A stretch of 64,000 nt of DNA from assembly GCF_024347495.1 (NCBI RefSeq), contig NZ_AP025490.1, positions 2,666,001-2,730,000 on the forward strand, read 5' to 3'. Positions 36,901-47,987 of this stretch are shown here, in pieces. Both the position numbers and the translations under genes were made by a program. Position 1 is the first letter of the stretch. Each line of letters opens with the position of its first letter. The DNA is from Vibrio gallaecicus (GTDB lineage: Bacteria; Pseudomonadota; Gammaproteobacteria; Enterobacterales; Vibrionaceae). The notes under the pieces were generated by a model. The model saw only the letters and a list, made by a program, of their open reading frames with translations. It did no database searches and had not been told where the DNA came from.

Positions 36901-39324
36901 CTACCACTGAAAAAGCTTTTTTAGCCACTGTTTTGGCTGACTTTCACAGCCTTGTTTTATTTCACCTTTTTCGTCCCAGACGGGAATGGTAATAGAACCA
37001 TCACAATCAAATGTTAAACCGCCCTGCACGCTTTTATTAAAATGCGCCGTCGCAATATTTGTCGGCCACGGTAAGATAAGTTTTTCTGGGATGCGCTGTT
37101 GTAAATAATCAGCATAAACTCGTAATGCACCACTGGAACCGGTTAATTTAGTCGGTTTATTGTCATCTCGTCCTAACCAAATAGTGGTCACTTCACGCCC
37201 ATCGACCCCGACAAACCAACTATCACGGCTATCATTACTGGTGCCTGTTTTCCCTGCGAGCGCCGCCCAAGAGAATTTACTTGATAAAAAGCGCCCAGTC
37301 CCTTCTGAAACACCTTTTTTCATCGCATAAGTTGTCAGCCATGCAGCTTGTTGATCCACACTTTGTGAGACTCTTGGGATAGATTGATAAAGCACATTAC
37401 CATCAAAATCCACTACAGAACGCAAGGCAGACAATGGCGCTTTTCGGCCAGAGTTGGTTAAGGTTTGATACATTTGAGCCACTTGATATGGCGTTAGTGA
37501 AAATGCACCTAAAAACATAGAAGGCACAGGTCTTATTTCACTTTTATCAACCCCTAGTTTTTCTAAAGTATTGGACACCTCTTTGATACCAAGTTGCATG
37601 CCTAATCGTACTGTCGGTACGTTGTAAGACTTTGACAACGCTACATACATTGGCACTTCACCTCGAAATTTCCTATCAAAGTTCCTAGGGCTCCAAACGC
37701 TTCCTTTACTCCCTTTTAGGCTTAAAGGTGTGTCCATAAGTGTGGTGGCTAATGTGTACTTATCTGGCTGTTGGAGCGCTGTTAAATACACAGCAGGCTT
37801 AACTAGCGAACCTATTGGGCGGCTAGCATTTAATGCTCGATTAAACCCATCGTATCCGGTTCGCTTTCCTCCAACCATAGCCCGGATTTCACCGGTATTT
37901 CGGTCAACAGCGATCGCAGCAGCTTCTAATTTGTCGCCTGCAGTTTTGGCTAAAGAAGGCACTTTATGAGCTATCGATTTTTCAAGCTTATCTTGTGAGA
38001 CAGGATCAAGAGAGGTAAACACACGCAGCCCAGCTTGGGCTTGAAACTTATCACCTACATATTGCTTAAGTTCTCTATTTACTTGCTGGAAATAAGCAGG
38101 CTGACGGCTAGCAATACGAGGGTTATCTTGAATGTCTAGATCTCGGCTAGCGGCTTCATTAAACTGTTCAGCCGTTAAAATATCTTGCTGCATCATCAAG
38201 CGTAATACGAGATCTCGCCTCTTTTTAGCTCTTTCAGGGTAACGAACGGGATTGTAATAAGAGGGTCCTTTGACCATTCCAACAAGAAGAGCAACTTGAT
38301 CAATTCTTAGTTCTTGAACGGGTTGTCCAAAGTACAAACGAGAGGCAAGACCAAAACCATGGATCGCTTCGCCACCACTTTGCCCCACATACACTTCATT
38401 TAAGTAAGCTTCTAAGATCTGATCTTTGCTGTAACGATAATCTAAAATCAGCGCGATATACGCCTCTCTCACTTTACGCCATATGGTTCGCTCACTGGAT
38501 AAAAATAGGTTCTTTGCCAATTGCTGAGTCAGCGTACTACCACCTTGAACCGTTCTTCCTGCTTTTACGTTCACGACCATCGCTCGGGCAATCGCCAGTG
38601 GTGATACACCTTCGTGCTGATAAAAATTTCGGTCTTCTGTTACCAACAAAGCATCAACCATCACTTCAGGGAACTGCTCTCTTCTTAAGAATAAACGTTG
38701 TTCATCATTACTCTTTTCAAGCATACCCAACATTTTAGGCTCAATTCTCAAGTACCCCATATCCGCGTCTTGCTCAAGAGACTTAATACGAGTCAACTCA
38801 TTGCCTTTAAAAAACAACATAATATGGCGATCAGGCTCAGGACCATCGACAAACTCAAAAGGGCGACGAATCAATTCAATTTTGGTCGATGATGATGAGT
38901 ACTCACCTGGGTGCCTTGGCGCTTGAACTTTCCGGTAGTTCAATACGTCCAGTTCATTACGAATTTGCTCAATGCTTACTTGAGTGCCAGGTGATAAATG
39001 CAGGACGCGAGCATACACAACTGTGGGAAGGTCAAATAACTGCCCATCAAATTTCTGCTTAACTATCGTGCCTAAATAGATACCGACAAATAATAAAACC
39101 GCTGCCACAGCCAAAGTTGACTTCCAGCCAATGCTCCACAATGTTTTTAACCACCCTTTCGATGATTTTTGCTTTGTGGATTTTGCTTTCCCTTTACTTT
39201 TTGAAGCCGCTCTTGGTTTACGAGGCTTAGCCGCTTTTGTGGCTGGTGATTTTTTAGCTGGCGCCTTTTTAGGTGGTGCTTTTTTAGGAGCGCTAAGTTT
39301 AATTTGAGCAATTTTTTTAATCAT
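36901..39324 (-). CDS. mrcB: Penicillin-binding protein 1B
   Basis: An 807-residue bifunctional peptidoglycan synthase. The cytoplasmic N-terminus is very basic (Lys/Ala/Pro-rich, about 55 residues), followed by one helix (about 66-88), a UB2H region, and a glycosyltransferase domain with E230 in EDRNFYQHEG. The transpeptidase has S506 in GSLVK, SKSYN and KTGTSN. It needs an outer-membrane LpoB-type activator in other species; none is encoded here. Its ATG overlaps the hrpB stop by one base (TAATG). Confidence 0.96.
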   Translation of the reverse strand: MIKKIAQIKLSAPKKAPPKKAPAKKSPATKAAKPRKPRAASKSKGKAKSTKQKSSKGWLKTLWSIGWKSTLAVAAVLLFVGIYLGTIVKQKFDGQLFDLPTVVYARVLHLSPGTQVSIEQIRNELDVLNYRKVQAPRHPGEYSSSSTKIELIRRPFEFVDGPEPDRHIMLFFKGNELTRIKSLEQDADMGYLRIEPKMLGMLEKSNDEQRLFLRREQFPEVMVDALLVTEDRNFYQHEGVSPLAIARAMVVNVKAGRTVQGGSTLTQQLAKNLFLSSERTIWRKVREAYIALILDYRYSKDQILEAYLNEVYVGQSGGEAIHGFGLASRLYFGQPVQELRIDQVALLVGMVKGPSYYNPVRYPERAKKRRDLVLRLMMQQDILTAEQFNEAASRDLDIQDNPRIASRQPAYFQQVNRELKQYVGDKFQAQAGLRVFTSLDPVSQDKLEKSIAHKVPSLAKTAGDKLEAAAIAVDRNTGEIRAMVGGKRTGYDGFNRALNASRPIGSLVKPAVYLTALQQPDKYTLATTLMDTPLSLKGSKGSVWSPRNFDRKFRGEVPMYVALSKSYNVPTVRLGMQLGIKEVSNTLEKLGVDKSEIRPVPSMFLGAFSLTPYQVAQMYQTLTNSGRKAPLSALRSVVDFDGNVLYQSIPRVSQSVDQQAAWLTTYAMKKGVSEGTGRFLSSKFSWAALAGKTGTSNDSRDSWFVGVDGREVTTIWLGRDDNKPTKLTGSSGALRVYADYLQQRIPEKLILPWPTNIATAHFNKSVQGGLTFDCDGSITIPVWDEKGEIKQGCESQPKQWLKKLFQW

Positions 39325-41807
39325 TATCGATTCAGCTGTCGTTTAGTTTTTGTCGTCGCAACATGGTTCGCAGGGTCATCTGGCCATGGATGTTTGGGAT
39401 ATCGCCCTTTCATTTCTTTTTGCACTTCTTTATACGCTCCAGCCCAAAAGCCCGCTAAATCTTGAGTAATTTGCAAGGGACGCTGAGCAGGAGATAACAG
39501 CTCTAGTACGACTTTCTTTCGCCCTAAAGCGATCATAGGAGAGTCTTGCTCGCCGAAGACTTCTTGCATACGCACTGAAATCACTGGCTCCGATTTTCCA
39601 TCATATCGGATTCTTTTTTGAGACCCAGTAGGCATGGTGTATTTAGTTGGAAGCCAATTATCAATATCTTGATTAAGCGGCCATCCAAGTCGAGCAAATA
39701 AGGCTTGCTCAACCGAAACATTAGTTAGCCCCTTAACTGATTTAACAGAAACTAAGTAAGGTGCAAGCCAACTTTCTATATCTCGAAGTAGATGTTCTTC
39801 ATCCATTGCTGGCCATTCTTGCTCTGGTAACCAAAGCATACCGCAACGGATTCTTTCAAGTAACTGAGATGCCGACTCAGTCCAGTTCAAACACGCTAAA
39901 CCTTTACGCCGAATATACGTCAGCATTGCTTCGGTAATTTGACTAGAGTTAGGCTCTGGTAATGCTTTTCGATGAATAACTACATCGCCAATACATGAAC
40001 GCATCTCTGCAATTAAACGCCCTCTTTTTTCATCCCAGTCAACATACTCTTCTATTGATAACAATTCAGGAAAAGTATTTTCTAAAAGATTGATATCAAC
40101 ATCAGCCGCTAAGAATATCTGACTGGCACTGTTTGAAGTCCTCATCAAATCAATCGCGACAATGTATTCACTATTTATCAAAGAATTATCAGACCGCATC
40201 TCTGCACCATGTCCATTGGCAAGAAGAAATTTACCATCCCCGATCTTTCTTGACTGAGCTAAACGGTCAGGAAAAGCCAAGCACAAAGTCAATGCAATTA
40301 ACGATTCATCGACTCCTTTTACATCAAAAGAGCACTGGAATTTACGAGCTAAGCTTTGCCCTCTTTGCAAAACAATCTTAGCTTTAGCATGAGTTCCTTG
40401 TTTTAACCGATGTAAGGAGTGCTGCAAATCACTGACATTTCGTTCAGGCTCTTCCAGCAAAGCGGCAATCGCTAAAGCGGCATTCAATAGTGCGTTATTT
40501 TTCTGAGATGCTTTTACTAACATGCTCGCAATACGAGGATCTAAACCAAGCTTTTGTGCATCTTTTCCAAGAGCCGTAAGCGTTCCTTTTGAATCAAGCA
40601 GCCCTAGTTTCTCTAATAACTGCGAGGCTTGCTGAATACTTGCGTGAGGAGGGATATCCAACCACTGTAAATCACTCGCATCATTTGCTCCCCATTGGGC
40701 AAGCTCTGCAACCAAGGGTGCTAAGTCAGAATGTAAAATCTCAGGTTCAGGAACTAAAGGTTGCTGTTTCAACTGTTCTTCAGAATAAAGACGAACACAT
40801 AAACCTTCTTCGATACGCCCGGCTCGACCAGCTCTTTGTTCGGCTGAAGATTGAGAGATTCTTACCTGCTCTAATTTAGTGATACCTGTTTTTAAATTGA
40901 ACTTAGCGACTCTTTCTAACCCAGAATCCACCACCATTCGAATACCTTCAATGGTTAAAGAGGTTTCGGCAATATTGGTGGCTAAAACAACTTTTCGACG
41001 CCCTTTGGGAGATGGCGAAATGGCTTGCTGCTGCTGTGAAAAGCTCAATTGTCCATAAAGCGTACAAACATCGATCTCTTCACCTAAATGGTGCAGCTGC
41101 TTTTCTACTTGTTTAATTGCAGACACACCAGGTAGAAATGCCAGTAATGAACCAGACTCCGAAGCCATTAACTGTTCTATCTGGCGCGCCATTTTGGCTT
41201 CAACATATTCATTAGATGAGAGTGGACGATGATGAAATGACACGGGGAATGAACGCCCTTGAGATTCAACATAAACCGCACTAGGAAGTAGGATTTGCAA
41301 GGCTTGCTGGTCCAGCGTTGCTGACATGACAACAATTTTTAGATCATCACGTAGTGCCTCTTGAATCTCCAAACTAAAAGCTAAGGCTGTATCAGCGTGA
41401 ATGCTTCTTTCATGGAACTCATCGAAAATAACTAAGTCGACACCGGCAAGTTCGGGATCGGCTTGGATCATTCGTGTCATGATCCCTTCAGTGACAATTT
41501 CCAGCTTAGTGGAAGGGCTTGTTTTGCTTTCCCCACGAACACGATAGCCAACCGTCTCCCCGACTTTTTCACCTAACTGTTGAGCCAAGTAAGTAGCGAT
41601 ATTTCTCGCCGCTAAACGTCTTGGCTCCAACATGATAATTTTTCCTGCCACCGCTTTTGATAAGACGAGTTGCAAAGGAAAATACGTAGATTTCCCAGCA
41701 CCAGGCGCTGCTTTAAGAATAAGTTGGGTACTATTTTGGACACCAGATAATAATTCTGGGATCACAGCTTCAATAGGTAGCGTTGACGGCGGAGGAAGTT
41801 GTGACAA
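39324..41807 (-). CDS. hrpB: ATP-dependent helicase HrpB
   Basis: An 827-residue DEAH-box-type helicase. Walker A is AAPGAGKST, motif II is DEFH, motif III SAT and motif [10 protein letters not shown], and the C-terminal HrpB-specific region follows. Its physiological role is poorly known. I chose the TTG at 41807, preceded by AAGGT at 8-base spacing and giving a MSQLPPP start. An upstream in-frame ATG at 41912 would overlap sfsA by 38 bp and is less likely. It forms an operon with mrcB. Confidence 0.9.
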   Translation of the reverse strand: MSQLPPPSTLPIEAVIPELLSGVQNSTQLILKAAPGAGKSTYFPLQLVLSKAVAGKIIMLEPRRLAARNIATYLAQQLGEKVGETVGYRVRGESKTSPSTKLEIVTEGIMTRMIQADPELAGVDLVIFDEFHERSIHADTALAFSLEIQEALRDDLKIVVMSATLDQQALQILLPSAVYVESQGRSFPVSFHHRPLSSNEYVEAKMARQIEQLMASESGSLLAFLPGVSAIKQVEKQLHHLGEEIDVCTLYGQLSFSQQQQAISPSPKGRRKVVLATNIAETSLTIEGIRMVVDSGLERVAKFNLKTGITKLEQVRISQSSAEQRAGRAGRIEEGLCVRLYSEEQLKQQPLVPEPEILHSDLAPLVAELAQWGANDASDLQWLDIPPHASIQQASQLLEKLGLLDSKGTLTALGKDAQKLGLDPRIASMLVKASQKNNALLNAALAIAALLEEPERNVSDLQHSLHRLKQGTHAKAKIVLQRGQSLARKFQCSFDVKGVDESLIALTLCLAFPDRLAQSRKIGDGKFLLANGHGAEMRSDNSLINSEYIVAIDLMRTSNSASQIFLAADVDINLLENTFPELLSIEEYVDWDEKRGRLIAEMRSCIGDVVIHRKALPEPNSSQITEAMLTYIRRKGLACLNWTESASQLLERIRCGMLWLPEQEWPAMDEEHLLRDIESWLAPYLVSVKSVKGLTNVSVEQALFARLGWPLNQDIDNWLPTKYTMPTGSQKRIRYDGKSEPVISVRMQEVFGEQDSPMIALGRKKVVLELLSPAQRPLQITQDLAGFWAGAYKEVQKEMKGRYPKHPWPDDPANHVATTKTKRQLNR

Positions 41808-41874
41808 TGGGAAGACCTTATGGTGTAATGTTGCCAATATTGTACATAAAAACCCATCTATCGAAATAAGTAAA

Positions 41875-42591
41875 ATGCACTTCGAACCGCCATTAGAACC
41901 AGCCACACTCATTAAACGTTATAAACGCTTCCTCACTGATATTACCTTACCTGATGGCAGCGAGCGCACTATTCACTGTGCCAATACAGGCGCAATGACA
42001 GGGTGTGCAACGGAAGGAGACACCGTTTGGTACTCGACATCTGACAATCCAAAGCGTAAATACCCCAATAGTTGGGAGCTTTCTGAAACCTTAGAAGGTC
42101 ATAAGATTTGTATTAATACTGCAAGAGCCAATCAACTAGCAGTGGAAGCGATTGAAAATGGAGCTATAGTTGAACTTTCAGGGTACAAAGAATTACGCAC
42201 CGAAGTGAAATATGGCAGTGAAAATAGCCGTATTGATATTCTTTTAGACGATCCAGATAAACCGAGTTGCTATGTTGAAGTAAAAAGCGTCACACTTTTG
42301 GATGATACCCTACAGGGACAAGGTTATTTTCCAGACACAGTGACAACAAGAGGTCAAAAGCATCTGCGCGAACTCACAGAAATGGTCGAATCTGGAAGCA
42401 GAGCTGTACTTTTATTCACTGTTTTACATTCAGGTATTGAAAAAGTCTCTTCGGCACACCATATAGACGCCAAATATTCATTATTACTAAAACAAGCACA
42501 AGACGCTGGAGTTGAAGTTCTTTGCTATAAAGCAGAACTAAGCAATACTCAGATGGAACTTAAACATTCACTGAAATTTATCAGGAACTAA
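41875..42591 (+). CDS. sfsA: SfsA family DNA/RNA nuclease-like protein
   Basis: A 238-residue SfsA (sugar fermentation stimulation) protein with an N-terminal OB-like region and a PD-(D/E)xK-type core (RIDILLDD...YVEVKSVTL). E. coli SfsA affects maltose metabolism and binds DNA; the mechanism is unsettled. The open frame extends back to 41632 inside hrpB on the other strand. The ATG at 41875 gives the family length. Divergent from hrpB with only 67 bp between starts, and followed by dksA as in E. coli. Confidence 0.9.
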   Translation: MHFEPPLEPATLIKRYKRFLTDITLPDGSERTIHCANTGAMTGCATEGDTVWYSTSDNPKRKYPNSWELSETLEGHKICINTARANQLAVEAIENGAIVELSGYKELRTEVKYGSENSRIDILLDDPDKPSCYVEVKSVTLLDDTLQGQGYFPDTVTTRGQKHLRELTEMVESGSRAVLLFTVLHSGIEKVSSAHHIDAKYSLLLKQAQDAGVEVLCYKAELSNTQMELKHSLKFIRN

Positions 42592-42725
42592 GCAAAAGCA
42601 CTGATAGTTCACATTGATTACAAGTTTATGCACAAGAGTTTGCCAGCACCACATCTTTCTGCTATAGATACCCGCCTAAAAATTAGCTGCTTAGCAGTTG
42701 ACTAGGTGTAAATAGGAGATGCTGT

Positions 42726-43172
42726 ATGCCAGAATCTAAGAAAAAAGCGCTAGGCATCCTAGCCATCGCTGGTGTTGAACCATATCAAGAAAAGCCAGGT
42801 GAAGAGTACATGTCACCTGAGCAAACTGAACACTTTACCAAGATTTTAGAAGCTTGGCGCAACCAGTTAAGGGTTGAAGTTGACCGTACTGTGCACCACA
42901 TGCAGGACGAAGCAGCAAACTTCCCAGATCCAGTTGACCGTGCTTCACAAGAAGAAGAGTTCAGCCTAGAGTTGCGTAACCGCGACCGTGAGCGTCGTCT
43001 GATCAAGAAAATTGAAAAGACACTAGATAAAATCGAAGAAGACGATTTTGGCTTCTGTGATTCTTGTGGTGTTGAGATTGGCATCCGTCGTCTTGAAGCT
43101 CGCCCAACTGCGGATCTTTGTATTGACTGTAAGACACTTGCAGAAATTAAAGAGAAGCAAATGCAGGGTTAA
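42726..43172 (+). CDS. dksA: RNA polymerase-binding transcription factor DksA
   Basis: A 148-residue DksA that enters the RNA polymerase secondary channel and acts with ppGpp on rRNA and amino-acid promoters. The acidic coiled-coil tip (D68 and D71 in [10 protein letters not shown]) and the zinc-finger cysteines C111, C114, C132 and C135 are intact. It has its own terminator, though read-through to gluQ is common in relatives. Confidence 0.97.
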   Translation: MPESKKKALGILAIAGVEPYQEKPGEEYMSPEQTEHFTKILEAWRNQLRVEVDRTVHHMQDEAANFPDPVDRASQEEEFSLELRNRDRERRLIKKIEKTLDKIEEDDFGFCDSCGVEIGIRRLEARPTADLCIDCKTLAEIKEKQMQG

Positions 43173-43188
43173 TGCCTTAGCAAATATA

Positions 43189-43220
43189 AAGAAAGGGAGC
43201 GCTTGCTCCCTTTCTTGTTT
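43189..43220 (+). terminator. dksA terminator
   Basis: A 10-bp stem GAAAGGGAGC (43191-43200) with GCTCCCTTTC (43205-43214), a GCTT loop and TTGTTT after it. It lies between dksA and gluQ. Confidence 0.87.
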
Positions 43221-43301
43221 CCAGAATTCAGGTTACGAGTCCTTAATTCATCCCGGCATCGTTTTTATTCCTCTTCCTTGTTGAAATATTAGGTTCAAAT
43301 C

Positions 43302-44177
43302 ATGAGTTATATTGGGCGTTTTGCGCCTTCTCCATCAGGTCCTTTGCATTTTGGATCTTTAGTAGCCGCCTTAGGCAGTTACTTTCAAGCTAAAGCAAAC
43401 GGTGGACAATGGTTCGTTAGAATTGAAGATTTAGACCCGCCCCGAGAAATGGCTGGGGCTGCTGAACTAATATTACAAACACTGAAAAGCTATCATCTAT
43501 TTTGGGATGGTGAAGTCGTTTACCAAAGCCAAAGGCATGAATTGTATCAAGCTCAAATTGAGCAGTGGCTATTAACCGATAAAGCCTACTTTTGCCAATG
43601 CACTCGTAAACAGATAAAAGAATTAGGTGGCTTTTATTCTGGTACATGCCGCCATAAAAATATCAATGACGCTTCTATGAGTGCGGTGCGCTTAGCTATG
43701 GAATACCCTGTTGAGAATTTCCAGGATTTGCGTCATGGTCAAATTGATATTCCACCAGCATTGGCAAAAGAAGATTTTATTATCAAAAGACGTGATGGTC
43801 TTTTTGCCTATAATCTTGCAGTAGTTCTGGATGATATTGACCAAGGAATAACAGAAGTTGTTCGAGGCGCTGACTTAATTGAGCCAACAGGACGACAAAT
43901 AAGCTTATATAAGATGCTAGGGCAGCCTGAAGTCAGTTATTTACACTTGCCACTGGCAACAGATAAAAATGGTCAGAAATTATCAAAGCAAAACTACGCA
44001 ACGGCTATTGATATAGATAATCCAGTGCCTACATTACTGACAGCAATGCAATTTTTAGGATTTAATATTCCGAAAAACATAGCAACCTCACCAATAGACG
44101 ATATTCTATTATGGGGCTGCAAAAATTGGGATTTAACCCTGCTACCGAACACTTTGCAGCAAATACACGACAGCTAA
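43302..44177 (+). CDS. gluQ: Glutamyl-Q tRNA(Asp) synthetase
   Basis: A 291-residue truncated glutamyl-tRNA synthetase paralog that attaches glutamate to queuosine in the anticodon of tRNA(Asp). It has the RFAPSPSGPLHFGSL motif (6-20), the KMSKS-like KLSKQ (226-230) and a zinc site in FCQCTRK...YSGTC. It lacks the anticodon-binding domain. Following dksA is its usual place in gammaproteobacteria. Confidence 0.96.
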   Translation: MSYIGRFAPSPSGPLHFGSLVAALGSYFQAKANGGQWFVRIEDLDPPREMAGAAELILQTLKSYHLFWDGEVVYQSQRHELYQAQIEQWLLTDKAYFCQCTRKQIKELGGFYSGTCRHKNINDASMSAVRLAMEYPVENFQDLRHGQIDIPPALAKEDFIIKRRDGLFAYNLAVVLDDIDQGITEVVRGADLIEPTGRQISLYKMLGQPEVSYLHLPLATDKNGQKLSKQNYATAIDIDNPVPTLLTAMQFLGFNIPKNIATSPIDDILLWGCKNWDLTLLPNTLQQIHDS

Positions 44178-44309
44178 AATGGTCTTTGAGCACAAAAATA
44201 CCGTCATTCAGAATGGTTTGCGGTCACGCTCATATTCTCAAATGCCTCGCGCTAGGCTATTATTAGCCGCAATTACGCGCTGCAACACCACTTTTGACTA
44301 GAGAAAATC

Positions 44310-44330
44310 AAAGTTGGCGATACCAACTTT
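44310..44330 (+). promoter_or_regulatory. Perfect hairpin just before the pcnB start
   Basis: AAAGTTGG (44310-44317) pairs perfectly with CCAACTTT (44323-44330) around a 5-base loop and ends 11 bases before the likely pcnB ATG, where a ribosome binding site would be. There is no Shine-Dalgarno-like sequence before that ATG. It could limit pcnB translation or bind a dimeric protein. Confidence 0.5.
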
Positions 44331-44341
44331 GCTATAAACTA

Positions 44342-45700
44342 ATGAATACAAACGACAATACCCCAAGTGAACAACGTAGCTTTCATGAATTAGCTCTGAA
44401 TATTTACACTCGCCAAGAGCACAATATTTCACGCAAGCAGATCAGTGACAATGCACTAAAAGTGCTTTATCGGCTGAATGGTGCGGGTTTTGACGCATTT
44501 TTAGTCGGTGGTGGTGTACGCGATATTTTACTCGGTACTCAGCCAAAAGATTTTGATATTGCGACAAACGCAACACCAGAACAAATTAAAAATCTATTTA
44601 GAAACTGCCGCCTAATTGGTCGCCGCTTTCGCCTTGCACATATCATGTTCGGTCGAGATATTATTGAGGTCGCCACTTTCCGTGGACACCATCAAGAACC
44701 ATCGAAAAACGTTTCTGCTCAATCAAAAGAAGGTATGCTTCTTCGTGACAATGTTTACGGAAGTGTCGATGAAGATGCAGAAAGACGTGACTTCACGATT
44801 AACGCGATGTACTACAACATCAGTGACTACAGCATTCACGATTATGCTGGTGGCGTGGAAGATCTTGAAGATAAGTTAATTCGTCTAATTGGTGAACCGG
44901 AAGTTCGTTACCGCGAAGATCCTGTACGTATGCTTCGTGCAATGAGATTTGCAGCAAAACTCGACTTTGATATCGAAGAAGATACAGCCGATCCAATTGA
45001 GCACCTTGCACACCTTCTAAAAGATATTCCTGCCGCACGTCTGTATGAAGAGTCACTGAAATTACTGCAATCAGGTCATGGTTTAGAAACGTACCACTTA
45101 ATGCGTGAGTACAATTTATTCCAACAAATTTTCCCTACGGTTGCTGAGCACTTTACTGAAGATTATTCCTCTGAAACCGAGCAAATGTTGGATCTAGTCT
45201 TAGATTCAACCGACCTTCGTATTGAAGACGGCAAACGAGTTAACCCAGCGTTTATGTTCGCGGCTATTCTTTGGTATCCAATGAATAAGCTAGCAGACAA
45301 ATTAGTCGCTGAGCTAGGCGTTGCTCACTACGATGCAATTATGGAAGCAAGCAACCTGATTTTAGATCAGCAAGTTAAGTCTCTTGCTATCCCACGTCGC
45401 CACACGGCAACCATTCGTGAAATATGGCAGCTTCAGCTTCGCTTACCTCGTCGTAATGGCAAACGTGCTTTCCGCCTTATGGAGTTAAATAAATTCCGAG
45501 CAGGTTTTGACTTCTTAGAAATGCGCGGCGAAATCGAACAAGGTGAAACTCTCGACCTTGCTAAATGGTGGGAGACCTTCCAAAACGCAGGTAGAAATAT
45601 GCGTCAGGCAATGGCAAATGATGTTGCGAATCCAGGAAAACCTTCAGGTAACCGCCGCCGTAAAACCTACCGTAAAAAGAAAAGTAAGCCAGCAGAATGA
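44342..45700 (+). CDS. pcnB: Poly(A) polymerase I
   Basis: A 452-residue class II nucleotidyltransferase that adds 3' poly(A) tails to mRNA and regulatory RNA and speeds decay. The catalytic head is LVGGGVRD...DFDIATNA, followed by the RRDFTINAM and EDPVRMLRAMRF motifs that mark PcnB and CCA-type enzymes. The C-terminal tail is strongly basic (RRRKTYRKKK) for RNA binding. The start is uncertain: ATG 44342 has no clear ribosome binding site, and TTG 44294 is in frame. E. coli pcnB uses a rare start codon, so poor initiation may be a family trait. It overlaps folK by 4 bases. Confidence 0.92.
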   Translation: MNTNDNTPSEQRSFHELALNIYTRQEHNISRKQISDNALKVLYRLNGAGFDAFLVGGGVRDILLGTQPKDFDIATNATPEQIKNLFRNCRLIGRRFRLAHIMFGRDIIEVATFRGHHQEPSKNVSAQSKEGMLLRDNVYGSVDEDAERRDFTINAMYYNISDYSIHDYAGGVEDLEDKLIRLIGEPEVRYREDPVRMLRAMRFAAKLDFDIEEDTADPIEHLAHLLKDIPAARLYEESLKLLQSGHGLETYHLMREYNLFQQIFPTVAEHFTEDYSSETEQMLDLVLDSTDLRIEDGKRVNPAFMFAAILWYPMNKLADKLVAELGVAHYDAIMEASNLILDQQVKSLAIPRRHTATIREIWQLQLRLPRRNGKRAFRLMELNKFRAGFDFLEMRGEIEQGETLDLAKWWETFQNAGRNMRQAMANDVANPGKPSGNRRRKTYRKKKSKPAE

Positions 45701-46182
45701 TCACGGCATATATCGCGGTCGGCAGTAATCTAGCCGACCCGGTGAGCCAAGCAAATCTGGCCATCGAAACACTAAAAAACCTACCGCGTTCAACGTTTAT
45801 TGCGACTTCTAAGCTATATAGTAGCACTCCAATGGGGCCGCAAAATCAACCCGATTACATAAACGCGGTGGTAGCTATTCAAACTGAATTAACGCCTCTT
45901 GAACTACTTGATTGCACACAAAAAATTGAGTTAGAGCAAGGGCGTGTCCGTAAGGATGAGCGCTGGGGTCCAAGGACTTTGGACCTCGATATCATCCTAT
46001 TCGGCAATGAGGTGATCGATTCAGAGCGTTTAACTGTTCCACACTATGGAATGAAAGAGCGAGAGTTTGTGCTCTATCCGCTTGCTGAAATCGCTCCAAG
46101 TTTACAACTCCCAGATGGGACAGAGCTAACTAACCTACTAAAAATAGTAGATAAGAATGGGCTCGATGTTTGGCAGAGATAG
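45697..46182 (+). CDS. folK: 2-amino-4-hydroxy-6-hydroxymethyldihydropteridine pyrophosphokinase
   Basis: A 161-residue HPPK of folate synthesis that transfers pyrophosphate from ATP to the pterin. It begins AYIAVGSNL, has the signature RWGPRTLDLDIILFG with the two metal-binding aspartates, and ends with the typical REFVLYPLAEI. Its ATG overlaps the pcnB stop (ATGA), the usual coupling in gammaproteobacteria. Confidence 0.96.
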   Translation: MITAYIAVGSNLADPVSQANLAIETLKNLPRSTFIATSKLYSSTPMGPQNQPDYINAVVAIQTELTPLELLDCTQKIELEQGRVRKDERWGPRTLDLDIILFGNEVIDSERLTVPHYGMKEREFVLYPLAEIAPSLQLPDGTELTNLLKIVDKNGLDVWQR

Positions 46183-46204
46183 TCAAACACAGTAAGGAAT
46201 CATT

Positions 46205-46999
46205 ATGAAAAAAGTAACCATTAACGACTTAATCAAGTGCAAACAAGAAGGTCGTAAATTTGCAACGTCTACAGCTTATGATGCTAGTTTTGCCCAATTA
46301 TTTGAAAGCCAAGACATCCCAGTTTTATTAGTGGGTGACTCTTTAGGTATGGTTCTTCAAGGGAAAACAGACACACTGCCTGTAACGATTCAAGATATTG
46401 CTTATCATACTCGTTCAGTGCGTGCTGGTAGCCCAAACTGTTTGTTAATGGCTGACATGCCTTTCATGAGCTATGCAACACCAGAGCAAGCTTGCGAAAA
46501 CGCGGCAACGCTGATGCGCGAAGGCGCTAACATGGTAAAAATCGAAGGCGGAAGTTGGTTGGTTGATACCGTTAAAATGCTAACAGAACGTGCAGTACCA
46601 GTTTGTGCTCACCTTGGACTAACACCACAATCGGTCAATATTTTTGGCGGCTATAAGGTTCAAGGTCGCAATGATGAACAAGCCGATAAAATGGTTGCTG
46701 ATGCCCTTGCTCTTCAAAATGCAGGTGCTCAAATTGTTCTATTAGAATGCGTACCCGCATCTTTAGCGAAACGAATTACAGAAGCTTGTGACGTACCAGT
46801 AATTGGTATTGGCGCAGGTAGCGTAACTGACGGTCAAATCTTAGTGATGCATGATATGTTTGGTATCTCAGCAAACTACATGCCGAAGTTCTCTAAGAAT
46901 TTCCTAGTTGAAACTGGCGATATGCGTAAAGCAGTAGCGAAATACAAAGAAGATGTAGAAAATGCAATCTTCCCTGATGACGCTCACACAATCGCTTAG
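46205..46999 (+). CDS. panB: 3-methyl-2-oxobutanoate hydroxymethyltransferase
   Basis: A 264-residue PanB that makes ketopantoate from alpha-ketoisovalerate and methylene-tetrahydrofolate, the first step of pantothenate synthesis. Metal ligands lie in GDSLGMV and [10 protein letters not shown], and the active-site glutamate is in KIEGG. AAGGA precedes the ATG. Its folate need fits the neighbouring folK. Confidence 0.97.
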   Translation: MKKVTINDLIKCKQEGRKFATSTAYDASFAQLFESQDIPVLLVGDSLGMVLQGKTDTLPVTIQDIAYHTRSVRAGSPNCLLMADMPFMSYATPEQACENAATLMREGANMVKIEGGSWLVDTVKMLTERAVPVCAHLGLTPQSVNIFGGYKVQGRNDEQADKMVADALALQNAGAQIVLLECVPASLAKRITEACDVPVIGIGAGSVTDGQILVMHDMFGISANYMPKFSKNFLVETGDMRKAVAKYKEDVENAIFPDDAHTIA

Positions 47000-47007
47000 G
47001 AGTACTA

Positions 47008-47898
47008 ATGCAAACTTTTGCTGATATCGCGGCTCTTCGTGAGCAAATCAAACAATACAAACGAGATGACCGTACCATTGCGTTTGTACCAACAATGGGT
47101 AACCTTCATGAAGGACACCTAACTTTAGTTAGGAAAGCTCGTGAACATGCTGACATTGTTGTGGTTAGCATTTTTGTAAACCCAATGCAGTTTGATCGCA
47201 CAGACGATTTAAATAACTACCCTCGTACCTTAGAAGCTGACTTGAACAAGTTAACAGGTGAAGGTGTGGAACTGGTCTTTACACCAACCCCAGAGAATAT
47301 GTACACAGAGGGTTTGGATAAACAGACCTTCGTTGAAGTACCTGGCATATCTCATATGCTAGAAGGTGCATCTCGCCCTGGTCATTTCCGCGGTGTATCT
47401 ACCATCGTGACTAAGTTATTTAACATTGTTCAGCCTAACTTTGCATGCTTTGGTGAAAAGGATTTTCAGCAACTGGCTGTGATTCGCCAAATGACATTAG
47501 ATTTAGCACTCGATATTGAAATTATTGGCGTGCCGACAGTTCGTGAAATGGATGGCTTAGCCATGAGTTCTCGTAATAGTAATCTAACTATAGATGAACG
47601 CCAAAGAGCGCCTGTTCTAGCTCGCACAATGCGTTGGATAAGCAGTGCTATCCGTGGTGGTCGTGATGATTATGCATCTGTTATTGAAGATGCAACCGAT
47701 CAGTTGCGTGCAGCAGACTTACAGCCCGATGAACTTTTCATCTGTGATGCTCGCACTATGCAAGCGATTACGAGTGATTCCACACAAGCTGTTATTTTAA
47801 TGTCTGCTTTCTTAGGTAAAACTCGTCTTATCGATAACCAAGTTCTAGACTTAGTTACGGAAACAAAAGATGAAGTAAAAGAAGAAACCGCTGAATAG
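47008..47898 (+). CDS. panC: Pantothenate synthetase
   Basis: A 296-residue PanC that joins pantoate and beta-alanine using ATP. The HxGH motif is in [11 protein letters not shown], and the KMSKS-like region is [13 protein letters not shown] lies 6 bases before the ATG, 8 bp after panB. panD, which makes beta-alanine, is not linked here. Confidence 0.97.
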   Translation: MQTFADIAALREQIKQYKRDDRTIAFVPTMGNLHEGHLTLVRKAREHADIVVVSIFVNPMQFDRTDDLNNYPRTLEADLNKLTGEGVELVFTPTPENMYTEGLDKQTFVEVPGISHMLEGASRPGHFRGVSTIVTKLFNIVQPNFACFGEKDFQQLAVIRQMTLDLALDIEIIGVPTVREMDGLAMSSRNSNLTIDERQRAPVLARTMRWISSAIRGGRDDYASVIEDATDQLRAADLQPDELFICDARTMQAITSDSTQAVILMSAFLGKTRLIDNQVLDLVTETKDEVKEETAE

Positions 47899-47925
47899 CC
47901 ATCTTCCTCCTAAATACAAAGCATA

Positions 47926-47954
47926 AAAAAGGTCGATATCATATCGACCTTTTT
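47926..47954. terminator. Bidirectional terminator between panC and yadH
   Basis: A 13-bp stem (47926-47938 with 47942-47954) with a TCA loop. The A-run on the left arm and T-run on the right let it stop both convergent transcripts. Confidence 0.92.
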
Positions 47955-47987
47955 CTTATCTAACATTTAGTGCTGATTTAAAACGTA

